From Arma custos (lineage: Eukaryota; Arthropoda; Insecta; Hemiptera; Pentatomidae): a stretch of DNA of 64,000 nucleotides. This document shows positions 48,779 through 61,462 of the stretch, in pieces. Under the pieces are notes generated by a model that saw only the letters and a program-made list of their open reading frames with translations, did not search any database and was not told the DNA's origin. Every line of letters starts with the position of its first letter. Position 1 is the first letter of the stretch. The stretch is taken from positions 202,166,217 through 202,230,216 of the forward strand of contig CM073759.1 in assembly GCA_037127475.1 (NCBI GenBank). Reading direction: 5' to 3'. Position numbers and translations under genes: made by a program.

Positions 48779-49487
48779 TCTTACTAATATTATAAATGTG
48801 AAAGTTTGTCTCTCTTTCACGCAAAAACTACTGAACGGATTTGGATGAAACTTTACAGTAATATAGGTTATACATCAGAATAACACATAGACTATAGCAA
48901 GCGCGGATTTAGGGGGGTGCACGTGCCTCCCGACTGTTTTTTAGGTATTGAGGAGAATCCATTATAGTACATAATTAAAGGGAAATCTTATGATCATAGT
49001 TATTAAAATAACAGAAAGAACATGAGTGAAACTATTGTTTTGATGTCCTACTAATATTATAAATGCGAATGTTTGTATTTATGTTTGTTACTCATTCACA
49101 CAAATACTACTGAATGGATTTGGATGAAACTTATTGAGTAAAATCATAGGCTACAGCTAGGGCAGATTTATGTGGGGGCACGGGGGCATGTTCTCCCCCC
49201 CTCCCGTTATAGTTCATAATTAAAGGCAAATCAGGAACTTGGCATCATGAACTTTGTAGATAGGTTCTTTGTATAGTTTGAGAAAGAAATTTGGATAAGT
49301 CCACCCCAAGGGTTTCTCCTTTAATATAATAGGGGTTCAAATGTATAGAATCCGTCAGTTTTGAAGTTAGACATCTGAAATTTTGGATGTACGATTAACT
49401 TATATTTAAAAAAAATATATTTATCTTTCATGAAACTTTATGTGGGAGAGCAAATTCCACGCGAGCGAAGCCGCAGGCATAAGCTAG
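48779..49487 (+). mobile_element. Non-autonomous Helitron
   Basis: It starts TCTTACTAATATTATAAATG and ends GCATAAGCTAG, with the GC-rich segment CGCGAGCGAAGCCGC just before the end. It is inserted between A (48778) and T (49488). A second 5' terminus lies inside at 49046. It is the same composite structure as the copy at 34278-35009. No Rep/helicase gene. Confidence 0.9.
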
Positions 49488-50061
49488 TATTTTATAAATT
49501 GATTGTTAATGGATGAGCAGTAGTAGCAAACAGTTCAGGACATTACTAAACACTGTTAGATAGCTAACAATCCTTAATTGAGCATTATAGTATGTCAAAT
49601 AAGATCTTGATCTTAAATTATATTAAACAAATCATAGCTGGTAATAAGTAAATTTTTAAAAGATTAAATAAAACTGGATGTAAAGAGAGAATTAATAATT
49701 AACAATCTTAAGTAAACTTAATACTTTTAATTTCACATTATAAAATATAACAATAAATTCATTATTTGTAGAAAATAAAAGAATAATCTAATCTAAATCT
49801 CTCCATAAACAAAATCCAACATTAAATGTTTAAAGCGAAAAGTTAACATCATTTTATATTTCTAAACATTTCTACTTTTAATCACATGTTCATCTTAAAA
49901 ATACCAATTATTACCCTATTTTTTTTACACATGGTACAAAATTAGAAACAAAACCTTTAAACGATAAAGAAATAAAACTGAATGAAGGGGGGGGGGGAAT
50001 ACAGTCAAGTCTTTCAACTTATAATAATATACATTTGACTTATTATATACATATATCTTCT
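49488..50061. other. 3' flank of the ferritin light-chain gene
   Basis: AT-rich, with a run of ten G at about 49987-49996. It includes the 3' UTR of the minus-strand ferritin gene. An ATTAAA-type signal on the minus strand lies near 49876. No gene seen. Confidence 0.4.
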
Positions 50062-52170
50062 CTAATAAAGGCTTTGAAGATATTCATCGAACAAATATAC
50101 GGAGAGCCCAGCTTGGTTGGGTAACTTGCTATCTTTCTTGGATGTCTTGATAAGATTCATCAAGTCATTGGAATGTCCTGCTAAATCTCTAATGACATCA
50201 GCATGCTTGCTAACATACTTGTTCTCAACAAACGATATTACCTGCAAAAGGCAGAAGAAAATTTAATGTTAAAATTAAATTTAACTTTAAAGTTAAATTT
50301 TGTTTTTTCTTGGAAATGTTAAAATTTCCAAGAAAAAACAAAGATAATGTTATCAAAAATAACATTCCAAGCCATAAAAATGTGTAAATTAAATTTGAAA
50401 TTATAATAAATAAGTTCAGGCAAAATTAATAACTAAATTTAAGAATAAGGAATTAATTCTATGACAAACCTTTATTAAAAAGTAGAAATTTTGAATTATC
50501 AATTCTTTGATTGAATAGTATATAGATTTTTAATTATTTTCATTGGTAAAATTTAAGTTAATAGTTTATTACAAGTGATACGATATGGCTGATATTCCCG
50601 ATACTGTCTTAGCTAAATTTTGATATTAAAAAAAATTAAATATGGTTGTCAGGTTGGCTTTTTTTCCATATTTAGTTTTTTCTTTCCTTATTTAGGGTTA
50701 TCGATATACTAAATACTGCTTAATGGTTTGACCATTTAAGATTAGAAAAAAAAGTTTAAAAGTGTAAATAGAGTTTTTTTATTATTATTACTTTTTATAC
50801 ATGTATTTAATAAAATTTAAGTGTTAGAAGCAAATAAAAAAAATTACTAAGCATACCACAGTTACTGGCCAATATACCAGTATTGAGGCTGAATAAAAAT
50901 ATCACTACTCTATTCTAATATAATAGTATTGATACTTTTTACGTCTCAAGAGCAGCAGATTTTGATGAAAGAGACATCAAAATTCAATGAATTTCAAGGG
51001 AAAAAGACAAATTTAAATTTGTATTTGTTAGTTTAAATATTTCAGTTTGAAAAAACTGAAAATTAAATTTTGAGTAGGTGATTAGAAAAGGGGCAGGCCA
51101 TTCTGAAGATTTAGACACAGACATCAAGATACAAAGCTCTGTGTTTTAAAGCCTTCAACCAACCACTATGGTAATTTGCTTTATCTAAATTTCTATATTT
51201 ATGCGAAATACTTTTCAGAAAAAAACTAAGTAAAAATATTTTCTCAGATACTAACTTCTTAAAATAAAATTGTTGAATGTATATAGAAATAACTTGTTTA
51301 GATATTATTTGTATTAATTGATAGCTGAAATCTTTCAGTACTTTTAAATCAATAATAATTATATATTTCTTAATCATTTAAACTACATAAAACCAAATTC
51401 TTACTTCAGCATCATGAACCTCCTGTCCATTGTGAGACCTCTTTGTGACCAGACCATGTATTTCATGAGCTTTGTGGGCGAGATTTTTGTACATGTCTAG
51501 AGCTAAAGACAAACCTTCAGGTTCGGTCAATTCCAAAGCAATAGGTTTCAGCTAGAACATAATAAATCATGGTATTTTAAAAACTGAAGCTAATAGTAAC
51601 AGCTCACTAAATATTAAAAATTACTTACGGTACTGTTTGATACTTTTTCAAGAAGAGGTATATTGAAATCCATAGAACCACCTCTCCTGGTCATATATTT
51701 GATTGTATCAATAGCATCTTCCCAAGTATCATCAGAAAGCTTCTTGAACAATTTAGCAAAACCATGTCGCTGTCTTTCATAATTGGCAAAATTAGCTGAC
51801 TAAAAGAAGGAGATTACAATGAATAAGTAAATTCTTTTTATATTTAAAACTTCAAACAATCTAAACCTTACCATCAACAAGTAATGATGACTGTTCATTA
51901 TGTGTTGAATGGTGAAATCTCGCAAGGAGTCCATAACAGTATGAGCGCCAGAAAACTGGGCAGAGCAAGGGGTAAATTTTTCTGAAAATTAAATAAAATA
52001 ATAAATATTTATAAATATAACCTCACTTAAAATATATTCATATATAATATTGTTTTCAAATTACGTGGCAGAGAACTGCATTGTTGTCGGACTGAATAAT
52101 GACACTGCTCATCAGCAGCATGAAGCTGAACAGCCAATGCTAGAACACCTACTAATACCAGTCGCAGCAT
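50062..52170 (-). CDS. Fer2LCH: Secreted ferritin, light-chain-type subunit (Fer2LCH-like), complete
   Basis: This is a structural subunit of the secretory-pathway ferritin shell that stores and carries iron in insects. Coding exons: 52170-52065, 51981-51872, 51799-51629, 51551-51405, 50241-50062; 714 nt, 237 aa. The first ~19 residues (MLRLVLVGVLALAVQLHAA) are a signal peptide. N-terminal cysteines (EQCHYSVRQQC, FTPC) fit the inter-subunit disulfides known in insect ferritin. The four-helix core is recognisable (NSHHYLLMSANFANYERQRH, GFAKLFKKLSDD, LDMYKNLAHKAHEIH). Where the heavy chain has SEEREH this has SDDTWED, so the ferroxidase site is missing. There is one N-glycosylation sequon (NST). 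The ATG exon begins at 52176, after a 5'-UTR intron whose donor is probably at 54061. I saw no iron-responsive element in its leader. Confidence 0.95.
50271..50340. repeat. Two adjacent perfect palindromes near a splice acceptor
   Basis: 50277-50300 is a 24-bp palindrome (AAATTTAACTTTAAAG...). Next to it, 50301-50317 and 50324-50340 are exact 17-bp inverted copies (TGTTTTTTCTTGGAAAT) with a 6-base loop. They lie 30-100 bases upstream, in the transcript, of the last light-chain ferritin exon, in the area where the branch point should be. Confidence 0.85.
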
Positions 52171-53198
52171 TTTTACCTGTAAAAATGACCATTTATGTTA
52201 AGAAACAAAAATTTTTTTGTTTCACTATGTGGTAAGGACCATAAAGTTTCTAAGCCAACAGTAGGGAGATGATTCAGCGAGCCCACCTGAGGTTTTTTTA
52301 ATTAAGGTTTCCAATTAACAGAGCCTAAGGAGCGTCTTCAGATGGTAAAAAAAAAACAATAAAAAATTATTTGTAACAGTTAGTCTTGAGCCTTCGGATT
52401 AAATTAGAAGACAGTGGTGTCCTTACAAACAGAAGTTTACCCAATGTTTAACAACATATTAATACTAAAATTTATAACTATAAAATAAAATAAATTTAAA
52501 GCTTATTGTTATAATAGTTTCTCAATAAGCAATAGTAATTAAAGTATTATATAATTTTTATAAGATATTTAACTTAAAATAAACATAGTAAATTTAGCAA
52601 AATTATAAAGAATGAAACTTTATTAAAATAATAATAAATCAAAGAATTATTAATGATAACTACAAATATATTAGCAAATTAAATAATTATCTACAATAAT
52701 AAAATCTGATAACAATTATTGACTAATTTTATCTACTCACTAAACAAAGGATATATTTCAGATAAGTAATCATAGAATAATGCAGGCGGATTTTGAATCT
52801 GTCTCTTACAATAATAAAATGTAATGTTGAATTAATTAATTTGGGATTGACAATTCATGTAATATTAGAAAAAAACGGCTTCAACCATACGCATAAAACT
52901 TTTAACTGTTTCTTAAGCCACAATCATGCAATACAATACTTATATTAGAACCGATGCTAATGGTGAAATATTGGTATAATATTAAATAAAAAACGGAACA
53001 GAGGTAAGATATAATAAAGTTATCAAGATTTAAATAAATATGTTACACAAAAATTCAAATGATTTAATTCTCAGATCTGATGAAATCAGTTTCTTTAATC
53101 AACATAATATTATCTATATTGTGTATATTTATAAACTCGTAAATATTACTGATGAAGAAAGATAGTTTACTCATACCAATATTGCTATAAATTAAACT

Positions 53199-53577
53199 GG
53201 TATCAGCTCCACAGATTGTCGCTTCGAGTTAAGTCACAAGTTTTTACTTTTCATTCATTTCCTTTTTTATATTCTTGAAAATAAATATAATCGTGAGTTT
53301 TAGTATGAAAAAAAAGAGTGTAACTATGGGAAACGTGTACAATGGAGAAATCATTTCATTAAGAATGAACGTCTCATCAAATATTTCGAAGTATAGATAA
53401 TGAAATCTAAACAGTATGTATAAGTCGGTTCTTTAATATATATTCAGTTAGCAATAGTTACTATACAATCAATAATGAAATTATTTTTATTTTCTAGATT
53501 GTTATTGTTAAAAAGGAAACAAAAAAAAAGTTAAAACTTGTGACTTAACTTTAAACGACAACCTGTGGAACTGATAC
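53199..53577. mobile_element. Long-TIR MITE, copy B, in ferritin light-chain 5'-UTR intron
   Basis: It starts GGTATCAGCTCCACAGATTG (53199) and ends, reversed, GGTATCAGTTCCACAGGTTG (53577). The arms are complementary over about 70 bp (CACAAGTTTTTACTTTTCAT on the left). Same family as 34088-35215 and 54673-54966. Confidence 0.8.
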
Positions 53578-54061
53578 CTAAAACTCAAATTAGAGAATTT
53601 TTTCTCTCTGAATTATGGTATAAAATAACTAATCTCAACTAACAAGAAATACATAGCTCTTTCAAACAACTCGTCTTCATTTATAAGGAACACAAGAGTC
53701 CTAATTTTAATTTTAAATATACAGCTCATAAATGCATAACTTAAAGTATCCCCATTTATATTTAATTTATTAAACAAAAAAAAAGGTCCTACTATCAATG
53801 TTTGTATTTACTTATCCATGATACGTTTTAAATCGCTACTTACAATATAAAAGTTTTATAAATAACTAACAGTAACACATCTAGCTATGTTTAATTTAAC
53901 TATAACTATTCATAGAAACAATAAAGCTATCAATCATCAACTACAACGGTTGACAGAATATTAGTACACAAAACAGTACATGCTTCACTTAGGTCATCAC
54001 ATTATAATAAAAATATTTTACTCACTATTAGAAATTTCAATAAGGAAAATCATTCCGTTAC

Positions 54062-54130
54062 CTGATTAAATTAACACAAACGAACAGAACTTCTTTGAAG
54101 GACTACGAAGTGACAGAGAAATACATCAAA
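54062..54130 (-). other. Probable 5'-UTR exon of the ferritin light-chain gene
   Basis: On the minus strand an AATCAG|GTAACG donor ends this exon at 54062. It fits the acceptor at 52177-52179 (TTTACAG) just before the start-codon exon. The 5' limit is a guess. The intron between them is about 1.9 kb and holds MITE copy B. Confidence 0.55.
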
Positions 54131-54314
54131 GATAAAGGAGGGGAATGTCGGGCATGCGCAATGGCTTTAAAACGCAATTATCTTCAGTAGTCAGAGCCAA
54201 TAGCGTTTGTTTTAGCGGAAACTTTGTACTTGAAATCTAACGCTGATGCAGGATTTGTCTCTCTTATCGGGAATTACGCGAGTATTTGCTAGCTTTATCA
54301 ATTGTTTTTAAGTC
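54131..54314. promoter_or_regulatory. Shared divergent ferritin promoter region
   Basis: About 250 bp separate the probable first exons of the two ferritin genes. The interval is less AT-rich than its surroundings. It has GGGCATGCGCAATGG (54151-54165), a CCAAT box (about 54197-54201) and GATA-type motifs (CTTATC near 54265). No TATA box is obvious. Head-to-head ferritin subunit genes are known in other insects and allow coordinated expression. Confidence 0.55.
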
Positions 54315-54341
54315 GCCTTCTACGCCAGTGTGTGTAAAGGT
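54315..54341 (+). promoter_or_regulatory. Iron-responsive element in the heavy-chain ferritin leader
   Basis: The structure is complete: lower stem GCCTT (54315-54319) with AAGGT (54337-54341), a single bulged C (54320), upper stem TACGC (54321-54325) with GTGTA (54332-54336), and loop CAGTGT (54326-54331). All ten stem pairs form, counting two G-U. The loop CAGUGN and the bulged C five bases before it are the defining IRE features. It lies 78 bases before the ATG, so iron regulatory protein (IRP1 in insects) should block translation when iron is low. That this segment is transcribed is inferred. Confidence 0.9.
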
Positions 54342-54418
54342 TGACGGTGGTAGGAGTATTGTTGGTCATATCTCCCTATTTCCATTCTGACAGCGTAGAA
54401 GACAAGTTACAGATCAAA

Positions 54419-57400
54419 ATGAAGGTCTTTGTGTTTTTCTTCGGTTTGATGGCATGTTTGTACATGGTCAATGCTGACACCTGTAAGTTGTGATTAATTT
54501 TTTATTTTTAAGTGAAGATACGACTCTTTGTAGTACTAGGTGATTTTACTTAGCTGTATTCCTTATTTATAATAATATTGATTTGAAAGGTTTTTATTGA
54601 ATATTAATAAGGAAATAAAATATTCCACGATGGATGACTGACAACCCATCTTCCATAATCATTTAAACTTTTGGTATCTGTTCCGCAGGCTGTTGCTTTG
54701 AGTAGAGTCACAGAAGTATTAACTGTTTATTCGTTTCAATTTTAATATTTTTCAAAAATACTAGTTATCATGGGCTTTAGTTCGGAAAAGGGAATGTAAT
54801 TATGGGTAATGATTGCCGAATTATACACATTTCTCATAATTATATTCTCCTTTCCATACTAAAGCTCATTATAACTTGTATTTTTGGAAAATATTAAAAG
54901 GGAAATAAATGAAAAGTTAAAACTTGTTGTGACTCAACTCAAATCAACAACCTTCAGAATAATTACTAATTAAACATTTAATTTCATCCAACAATTAAGG
55001 GTTTTTTTTTCAAAATTTAAATTGATTATTATTAAACTTGATTATGTGTAGGAACTTGTATTCATCAAATGAAGTCACTTCAATAAACTTGGAAGATAGT
55101 GATTATTCCGTTAAAGGATTCACAATGGCATATCCTTAAACCTGGTTTAATATACACACAATACAAGGTTCCTAGTTTACATACAATTATGTATTTAGGT
55201 TCTTTATTCTGGATCAATGAATACTAATCTACATCTTGTTTTGATCAATTTGCTGATGTTAATACATGACTGTATTAATTTTTTTCCTTTGTGCAATGGT
55301 TAATTATTTTCAGGAACTTATGCATTTGTTTAGTGATTATTTAGAAATGTTATAACAGTTTATTATCATTTAAATATTTCATAGCTAATATAAAGGCGTA
55401 ATATAGATCGCTGTATGTTTTTCTTTATTGCTCCTAACAGGTGCACTAGCAATTTCAACAGTTCTTAGAATTGTCAGTCCTGTTTTGGGAAGTGTTTGTG
55501 TGAAGTACATTTGAATGTTTTTCCTTTTGCTGGCTTCTTTCCCGTTTGTATTTATATACCTTTACGTCTTATTGTGAAAACAATAGTAACAGAAAATACA
55601 TTTATTTTTTCATAAGGCCTAAAATTATAATTTCTTCTAATTTTTATTTTGAAATATTTACAACATACTTACCATTTGTGGCTTAAATTAAGCTAGAATT
55701 AATTAATATATTAATTACTGAATATATTCATCTGATTACCTATTGCTTCTATAATGTATAAATGCCAATTTATGAACCCTTTTTCATAAGAGTGAATTGC
55801 TTTAAATTTCATAGAGTTTTTTCTATTTTTATCATAAGAGAAAAATATGTAATTTTTTATTCTTTTCAGGTAAGCTTTCGAATAGTATGGCAAAATTGTC
55901 AGACATGGTTGATGTTTGCTCAGAGAGTATAAGGGGCCAAATACAAAAAGAAATTGATGCATCAATGCATTATTTACTGATGGTAACTTATTAAGAAAGA
56001 TGAAATATTTTTACCTGTTAATGGTTTTATCCAATTTAATCATATTTTTAAATATTTTCTCAGGGTGCTCATTTCGCTCAAGATCGTATCAATCGTCCTG
56101 GTTTTGCTAAATTTTTCTTCCATGCAGCTAGTGAGGAAAGGGAACACGCTTACAAACTAATGCAATATTTGCTGATGAGGGGACATATGAGGCACAGTCT
56201 TCTTGAAACTATCCAACTTAAAAATGTTGTAAGTATTTCTTTGTACATTTAGCTAGTTAATGTTCAAGTTTATTTTAAATCTTACGCAACTTATTGGGTT
56301 TATTCATTTCAACTTCAAAAATCATTTTTCTTAAAAATTGTTAATCAAATTTAAATTATTGAAATACCAAAGTAGAATGATATCTTTGATTATAATATTT
56401 AAAATAATTCATCTGTAGACTGCTGAAACGAAGTCTTGGTCAAATGGACTTAAAGCCTTGAACAAAGCCCTTGAACTTGAAAAGTCAGTCACCGAAAGTA
56501 TAACTGCTGTTATGGAAAATTGTGAAAAATCAAAAGAGAAGAATGATTATCATGTAAGTTTCATTCAAACATATCTTTAAAAGTTTATTTTAGTTTTGTA
56601 CATTAAAAACAATAATAATTTATGTACAATACTGCATATCCCTGAGATTTAGAATTAAAGGGCTTAGATGGCATGGCAACAGTTGAAACATGTTGACTCA
56701 CCCAATATCATTGCCCTTGGTGTCTGCTGATTCATGGTCAGCTGCTTTCTTGAATGTTCTTGGTTCACTTCCTGCTTCTTTGTCAGTATTCCCTACTAGT
56801 ATTATTATTAAATTAATAATTTAAGTAAGAAGTTATTCTCATCTATAATTCATATAATTTTTTATATTACATAAAATTTATGTTTTATAGAACACCTTAC
56901 ACAATATTTATGTTAGATATTTACAATTAAATTTCCTTTCTTGTTTGTATTAAAAACACAATTTTAATGTATTGAGATATTTTGTACTCGTGTAAATTAG
57001 TCATATTCAGTTCATTTTTCATTAAAATTTGGGAGTAGATTTATCGTTGTTAACAATATTTGCATGATATAAAGTTTAGGAAATATATTTTTCATGAATT
57101 GATAGGTTGTTATTATTGTACTTAGGTATTTTTTTTTTTAATTCCTCCAGGAATCCTTGGGGATAATAAGGTTTTGTTTGGTAAACAACTTCTTTTCAGT
57201 CATGTGTTCTGACTATTTTGAGCTTCATGCATCATTCATATTACAGTAGCATGAACTAAACTTTAGTAAGGTACTAAACATTAGTATGAACTAAACATTT
57301 ACAGGTTTAGAAATTTTTAATTTAATAGTTTATTTTTAAAGAGCTACAAAAATAATACTGAATACGAAGCAGTTTTATCACATAACTGGCTCACATTTAG

Positions 57401-60400
57401 TCAGGTTACTAATGATTTATACTAATAAAAAATTGGAAAAAAAATATGATAATATGTAATTATCTCATATGTAATGTTTTTTATGATAAATTAAATAAAT
57501 AAATTAAATGCTATTTAATCAAAAGTTAATTTTATAATCCAATAACACAAACAAGTCTTAATTAATTAATTAGGTTCAATTTTTCTTATTAATTAAGAAT
57601 ATTTTGACTATTATCTCGGTTTGTGCTTCTTAAAACAAAAAGTTAATTAAAAAAAACAATGTTATTAACAGAAAAAAAATAGCTTTTAAAAATATTTGCT
57701 AGATAAGATTGTCTTTCAAATATTTCCATCATTCAAACATTTCTTTCTATTTAGAATAACTTCCCAACTCCCCAATGCTTTATTGATAATTTTTGTAAAT
57801 TATTATAATTTTCCTACTGCCATTTTTTTCATTATATATTTATTTCAAATTCAGTAATGCTATTTAATTGCTTTGTTATGAGATGTGCCATTCTTATTTT
57901 ACAAATTATGAAAATTAAATAAACATTTTATGATGAGTAAACAAAGAATTAAAACTTGGATTATACTTTTCTTTAAACAAATTATTACTTTTTAAAAGTT
58001 TTATTTTTATTTTTATAAATTTCCCTTCAGATTTTGTATTAACGAAGAATTGTTACTTATCTGTTCCTCTTATATTAGCAGATTATATAACATGGAAGTT
58101 ATCTCCTTTCAAGTGTTTATACTGAGATTGTTGTGCTCAAAGTTCATTAAATATAAGAGAAGTTCTCATTCCCATTGTCTCCTTTTCAACGAGTCCATTT
58201 TCAGCTATCAAAAGATACCAGACAATGTAGTCTCTTCATGATGGTTCTGCTAACAAATTATATAATTAAAAATAAAAATGTTGACATGGATACAATTTAA
58301 TTATTTGTCAATCGTTGGTAAAAGAGCTTTGTTAACTGAGTTCATGGGGCAATACATTTATTATTCTTGACAGGTCGTTATTTAAAAAAATATTTATAAA
58401 AGAAAATGATGATTAAATTAAAAATGTTCACACTAAATTCCATCAGTGAATAAAACAACACAATTCAGGGAATGAACTATTTCTTTATATCAGGGATTGA
58501 ATATAAGAGTTATTTTTAAAACAAAAAATTCAGTCGAGTTATCAAACCTACTGTACCGACTGACCAACTTGAACAATCTTTATTTTTCCGAGTCAATAAA
58601 TAAGAGTTATTTTTTATTAATACTTTTAAAAATCATAGGTGACTTTTATCTAAAAGTCAAATAACTTGTTAACCTTTTTCTCATTTCGATTAAAATTAAC
58701 TATTAACCTTTGAGCGATGTGTGCTTCAATCAGAAATAAGAGTTGTTCTGCGATTTTTATTTTTTCTCTTAAAAAATAAAAATCACGCGTGCTGGATTTC
58801 TATGTTTACCCATCAAAAGAGGTGCCCGGACGATATTCTAAAGTTGCTGTAACAGGACATTTTCAGCCAATGTATACACCCTCTCACGCCGTTCTTTAGT
58901 TTTCCTATTTTAATTAAGATTTTAATATTCCAAATTTCAACCCAACGACACAGGATAAAATAATTTTCAAGTACTTATTTTATTATAGTTAGTAGTTGCA
59001 TAATATGACACGGGGACGTTAAGTCTTGTATTTCACTTCAATTTTAACCTTTTTACTTCCGAACCGAAAAGTTTATCCCAATTCTTAATAAAAATAAACT
59101 GCATTTTAAATTGAATTGTTCCTAACAATCCTTACCTAAGTAATACTCTAGCTATTATTATATATTATATATTTCTCCAAATTTCTTAATATGATTTTTT
59201 TGATTTCTCTTCTTTTTGATGCTAACATTTCAAGTTTCTTTCGCGTTAAATATAATTTTTAAGATAATATATTTGATGGTTAAATGTTTCGTTACTACAA
59301 GTTACGATATTTTTTATGGACTTTTCTGCTATCAAGTTCATGTTGAATGATCTTCGGTATAGACTATCTACTACTCATTTAGAGCAGATTACTATTCTGA
59401 AATTAAATTCTTCTTCCTAAGCTTATTTATCTAGTTAATTAGGTAATTACTTTTCCAAAGTTTATTTTTTGCAATCAAACAGGTAGTTTATTTTTGTATG
59501 CAGAAGAAAAATTGATTAAATTAAACTTCTAAATTCTGAACCATTACTTGTCTACATAACACTTTCAATATTAGGTGCCTATCTATTTTGAGGAAAATTT
59601 TTTTTTTTTAATTTTATTTTTATGAGTTACCTACGTCAATTACAGAGAGCAAGTTTTTTTTTTTGTTACAAACTTGTATTTTTATTTAAGTAATAAAGTT
59701 CTGGTTTAATCTATGTATTATTTTATGTTCATTATGTTTTTTAGAGTTATGAAGTTAAATTGTTTTTGATAGATTTTTCAAATGAAGACTTTTTAAACAT
59801 CATTTTTTCTGGATTTTTCTTCTTTTCTCAAATCGATGGTGCAATCAACGTTTTCAGTACTATAAGATTTGACTGGGATTTAATTTGAAAACAATCTTAT
59901 ATAGGACTCTGTAGAAAATCTATATACATTTATCTATAGTCTATGATATAATCCTCGACTATTACACGTATATCAAAATCTTGTATTTTTACGATAATTT
60001 TATTTTAATTACATAGATAATTTTCCATGAAAAAATAGGTATATCTCCTAAATGTTTATTCTAATCGATTCAATTGTGGTCTCATTCGATTAAGAGTGCA
60101 AAAATCCGGTTACTCTCAAAAAAACTCAGTTACTAATTGTTGATTAGTAGTCATTAAATTAGGCTGAGTTTTATTTTTGAGGGAAATATTTTTTGGTTAA
60201 GGAATAACATTTTCTCTCAAAAATAACTCTCACAGTGTAATTTTTAAGCAATTAACTAAGAAATTAAAGTTGCACTTTGATGAATATCAAGAAATAATTT
60301 TTAAAAATGAAAAATAAAAATCTTGTCATTACGTGATCTTTTTCTCAAAAAAAAAAAAAAATTATCGATTTCAATCCCTGCTTGATATAGCCTGTTAGTT

Positions 60401-61434
60401 TTAATAAAAATTTTCTAAAATTAATTAAAAAAATTTAAAGAGTAAAACAATTGTGTGTTTTCAATTTTATTCCTGTTTATTATATTTTTTAATAATTCAT
60501 TTTTCTACTTACAATTAATCTCTTTACTTTTGCTTCGATTTTTATAAACGTACCCAACCTTTATCATCGTCAATAGTATCTTATCAGTTGTATTGAGCAT
60601 CTTTGAACCGTCTAAGTCTTAACAAAGAGTTTCTATTTAAAGCCTTGTGATTATTCACCTAACTTCAAGGCTATCTATCTATTGTGAAGCTAATATTGCA
60701 TATAAGCATTGTTTGACATTTCTCGTATAACTTTAAATCATAAAAGAAAGTTCGTGTTTGGGCATTGGTCTTCAAAAATAAATTATTTTTAAATTTAATG
60801 TTTAATATTATATGTATCCCCAAATCACATATTTAATTTTTAGTATAGCTCATAAAATGAAAATAATACATAAATTGAAAATATAAACTGTCCTTAAGCG
60901 TCCATCAAATTGTTATCGGAGGTATTCTAATTATGCTAAAAATCATCTTTGTAATTTTTCACTTCCTTTTACAGTTTAGGAAGTATTGTATTTACCAAAA
61001 ATTTTGATTTTCAGCCATCTTTTGTATATATTTTGTATACATCAGGTAATAATTTAGATAAGTTAAAAATAACTGATGCTGTACTCCAATATTTTTATTG
61101 AATTTAGGATCTTGGGTCTTGTGTTCCCGCATCAATTATGCTTTATATGGTTTTTAAAAAAAAATTGAAAAAATAGTTTATATGCATGAAATTTGAATTC
61201 TTATAAAGAATGTGTTTTACACTATACCTCAACCATCGTTTTTACATTGCTATACTAGATTTGCAATTATTCATATTTCAGGCTGTAGATTACCTAATCA
61301 ATGAGTTCTTGGACGAGCAGTACAAAGGACAAAGAGATCTTGCTGGTAAAATATCCGAATTGAACAGGATGGAAAATGCTCAAGGTTCACTTGGTGAATT
61401 TTTATTCGATAAGAAGCTGTTGAAAGAAGCCTAG
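54419..61434 (+). CDS. Fer1HCH: Secreted ferritin, heavy-chain-type subunit (Fer1HCH-like), complete
   Basis: This is the ferroxidase subunit of insect secretory ferritin: it oxidises Fe(II) and deposits iron in the shell. Coding exons: 54419-54482, 55870-55982, 56064-56228, 56419-56553, 61282-61434; 630 nt, 209 aa, all junctions in phase. The first ~20 residues (MKVFVFFFGLMACLYMVNAD) are a signal peptide. The ferroxidase ligands of human H ferritin are present: E in IQKEIDAS, Y in HYLLM, EE..H in SEEREHAYK, E in LELEKSVTES, and Q in LDEQYKG. A glycosylation sequon (NVT) spans the exon 3/4 junction. The N-terminal cysteine of the mature chain fits disulfide pairing with the light chain. Intron 4 is 4.7 kb. 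The IRE at 54315-54341 lies in the leader, and the light-chain gene is head to head. Confidence 0.97.
54673..54966. mobile_element. Long-TIR MITE, copy C, in ferritin heavy-chain intron 1
   Basis: It starts GGTATCTGTTCCGCAGGCTG (54673) and runs to about 54966. The arms are complementary (left CATGGGCTTTAGTTCGGAAA, right TTTCCATACTAAAGCTCATT). It is a shorter member of the family at 34088 and 53199. Confidence 0.75.
56554..61281. other. Ferritin heavy-chain intron 4, no recognised feature
   Basis: 4.7 kb of AT-rich intron. I see no coding exon, terminal inverted repeats or transposon protein. Short AT-rich repeats and T/A runs are common. The open reading at 58050-58241 is not considered a gene. 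Confidence 0.5.
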
Positions 61435-61456
61435 TTCATAGAAAATATATATTGTA

Positions 61457-61462
61457 AATAAA
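61457..61462 (+). terminator. Polyadenylation signal of the heavy-chain ferritin gene
   Basis: AATAAA 22 bases after the stop codon. A second possible signal (AATAAA) lies about 35 bases further on. Confidence 0.6.

Noticed and set aside
51111..51377. 88-codon minus-strand reading in a ferritin intron
   Set aside because: It falls within the intron between the exons 51405-51551 and 50062-50241, which join in phase without it.
52381..52440. CAGTG motif near 52432 as a light-chain IRE
   Set aside because: It is on the plus strand, whereas the light-chain gene is transcribed from the minus strand, and no stem surrounds it.
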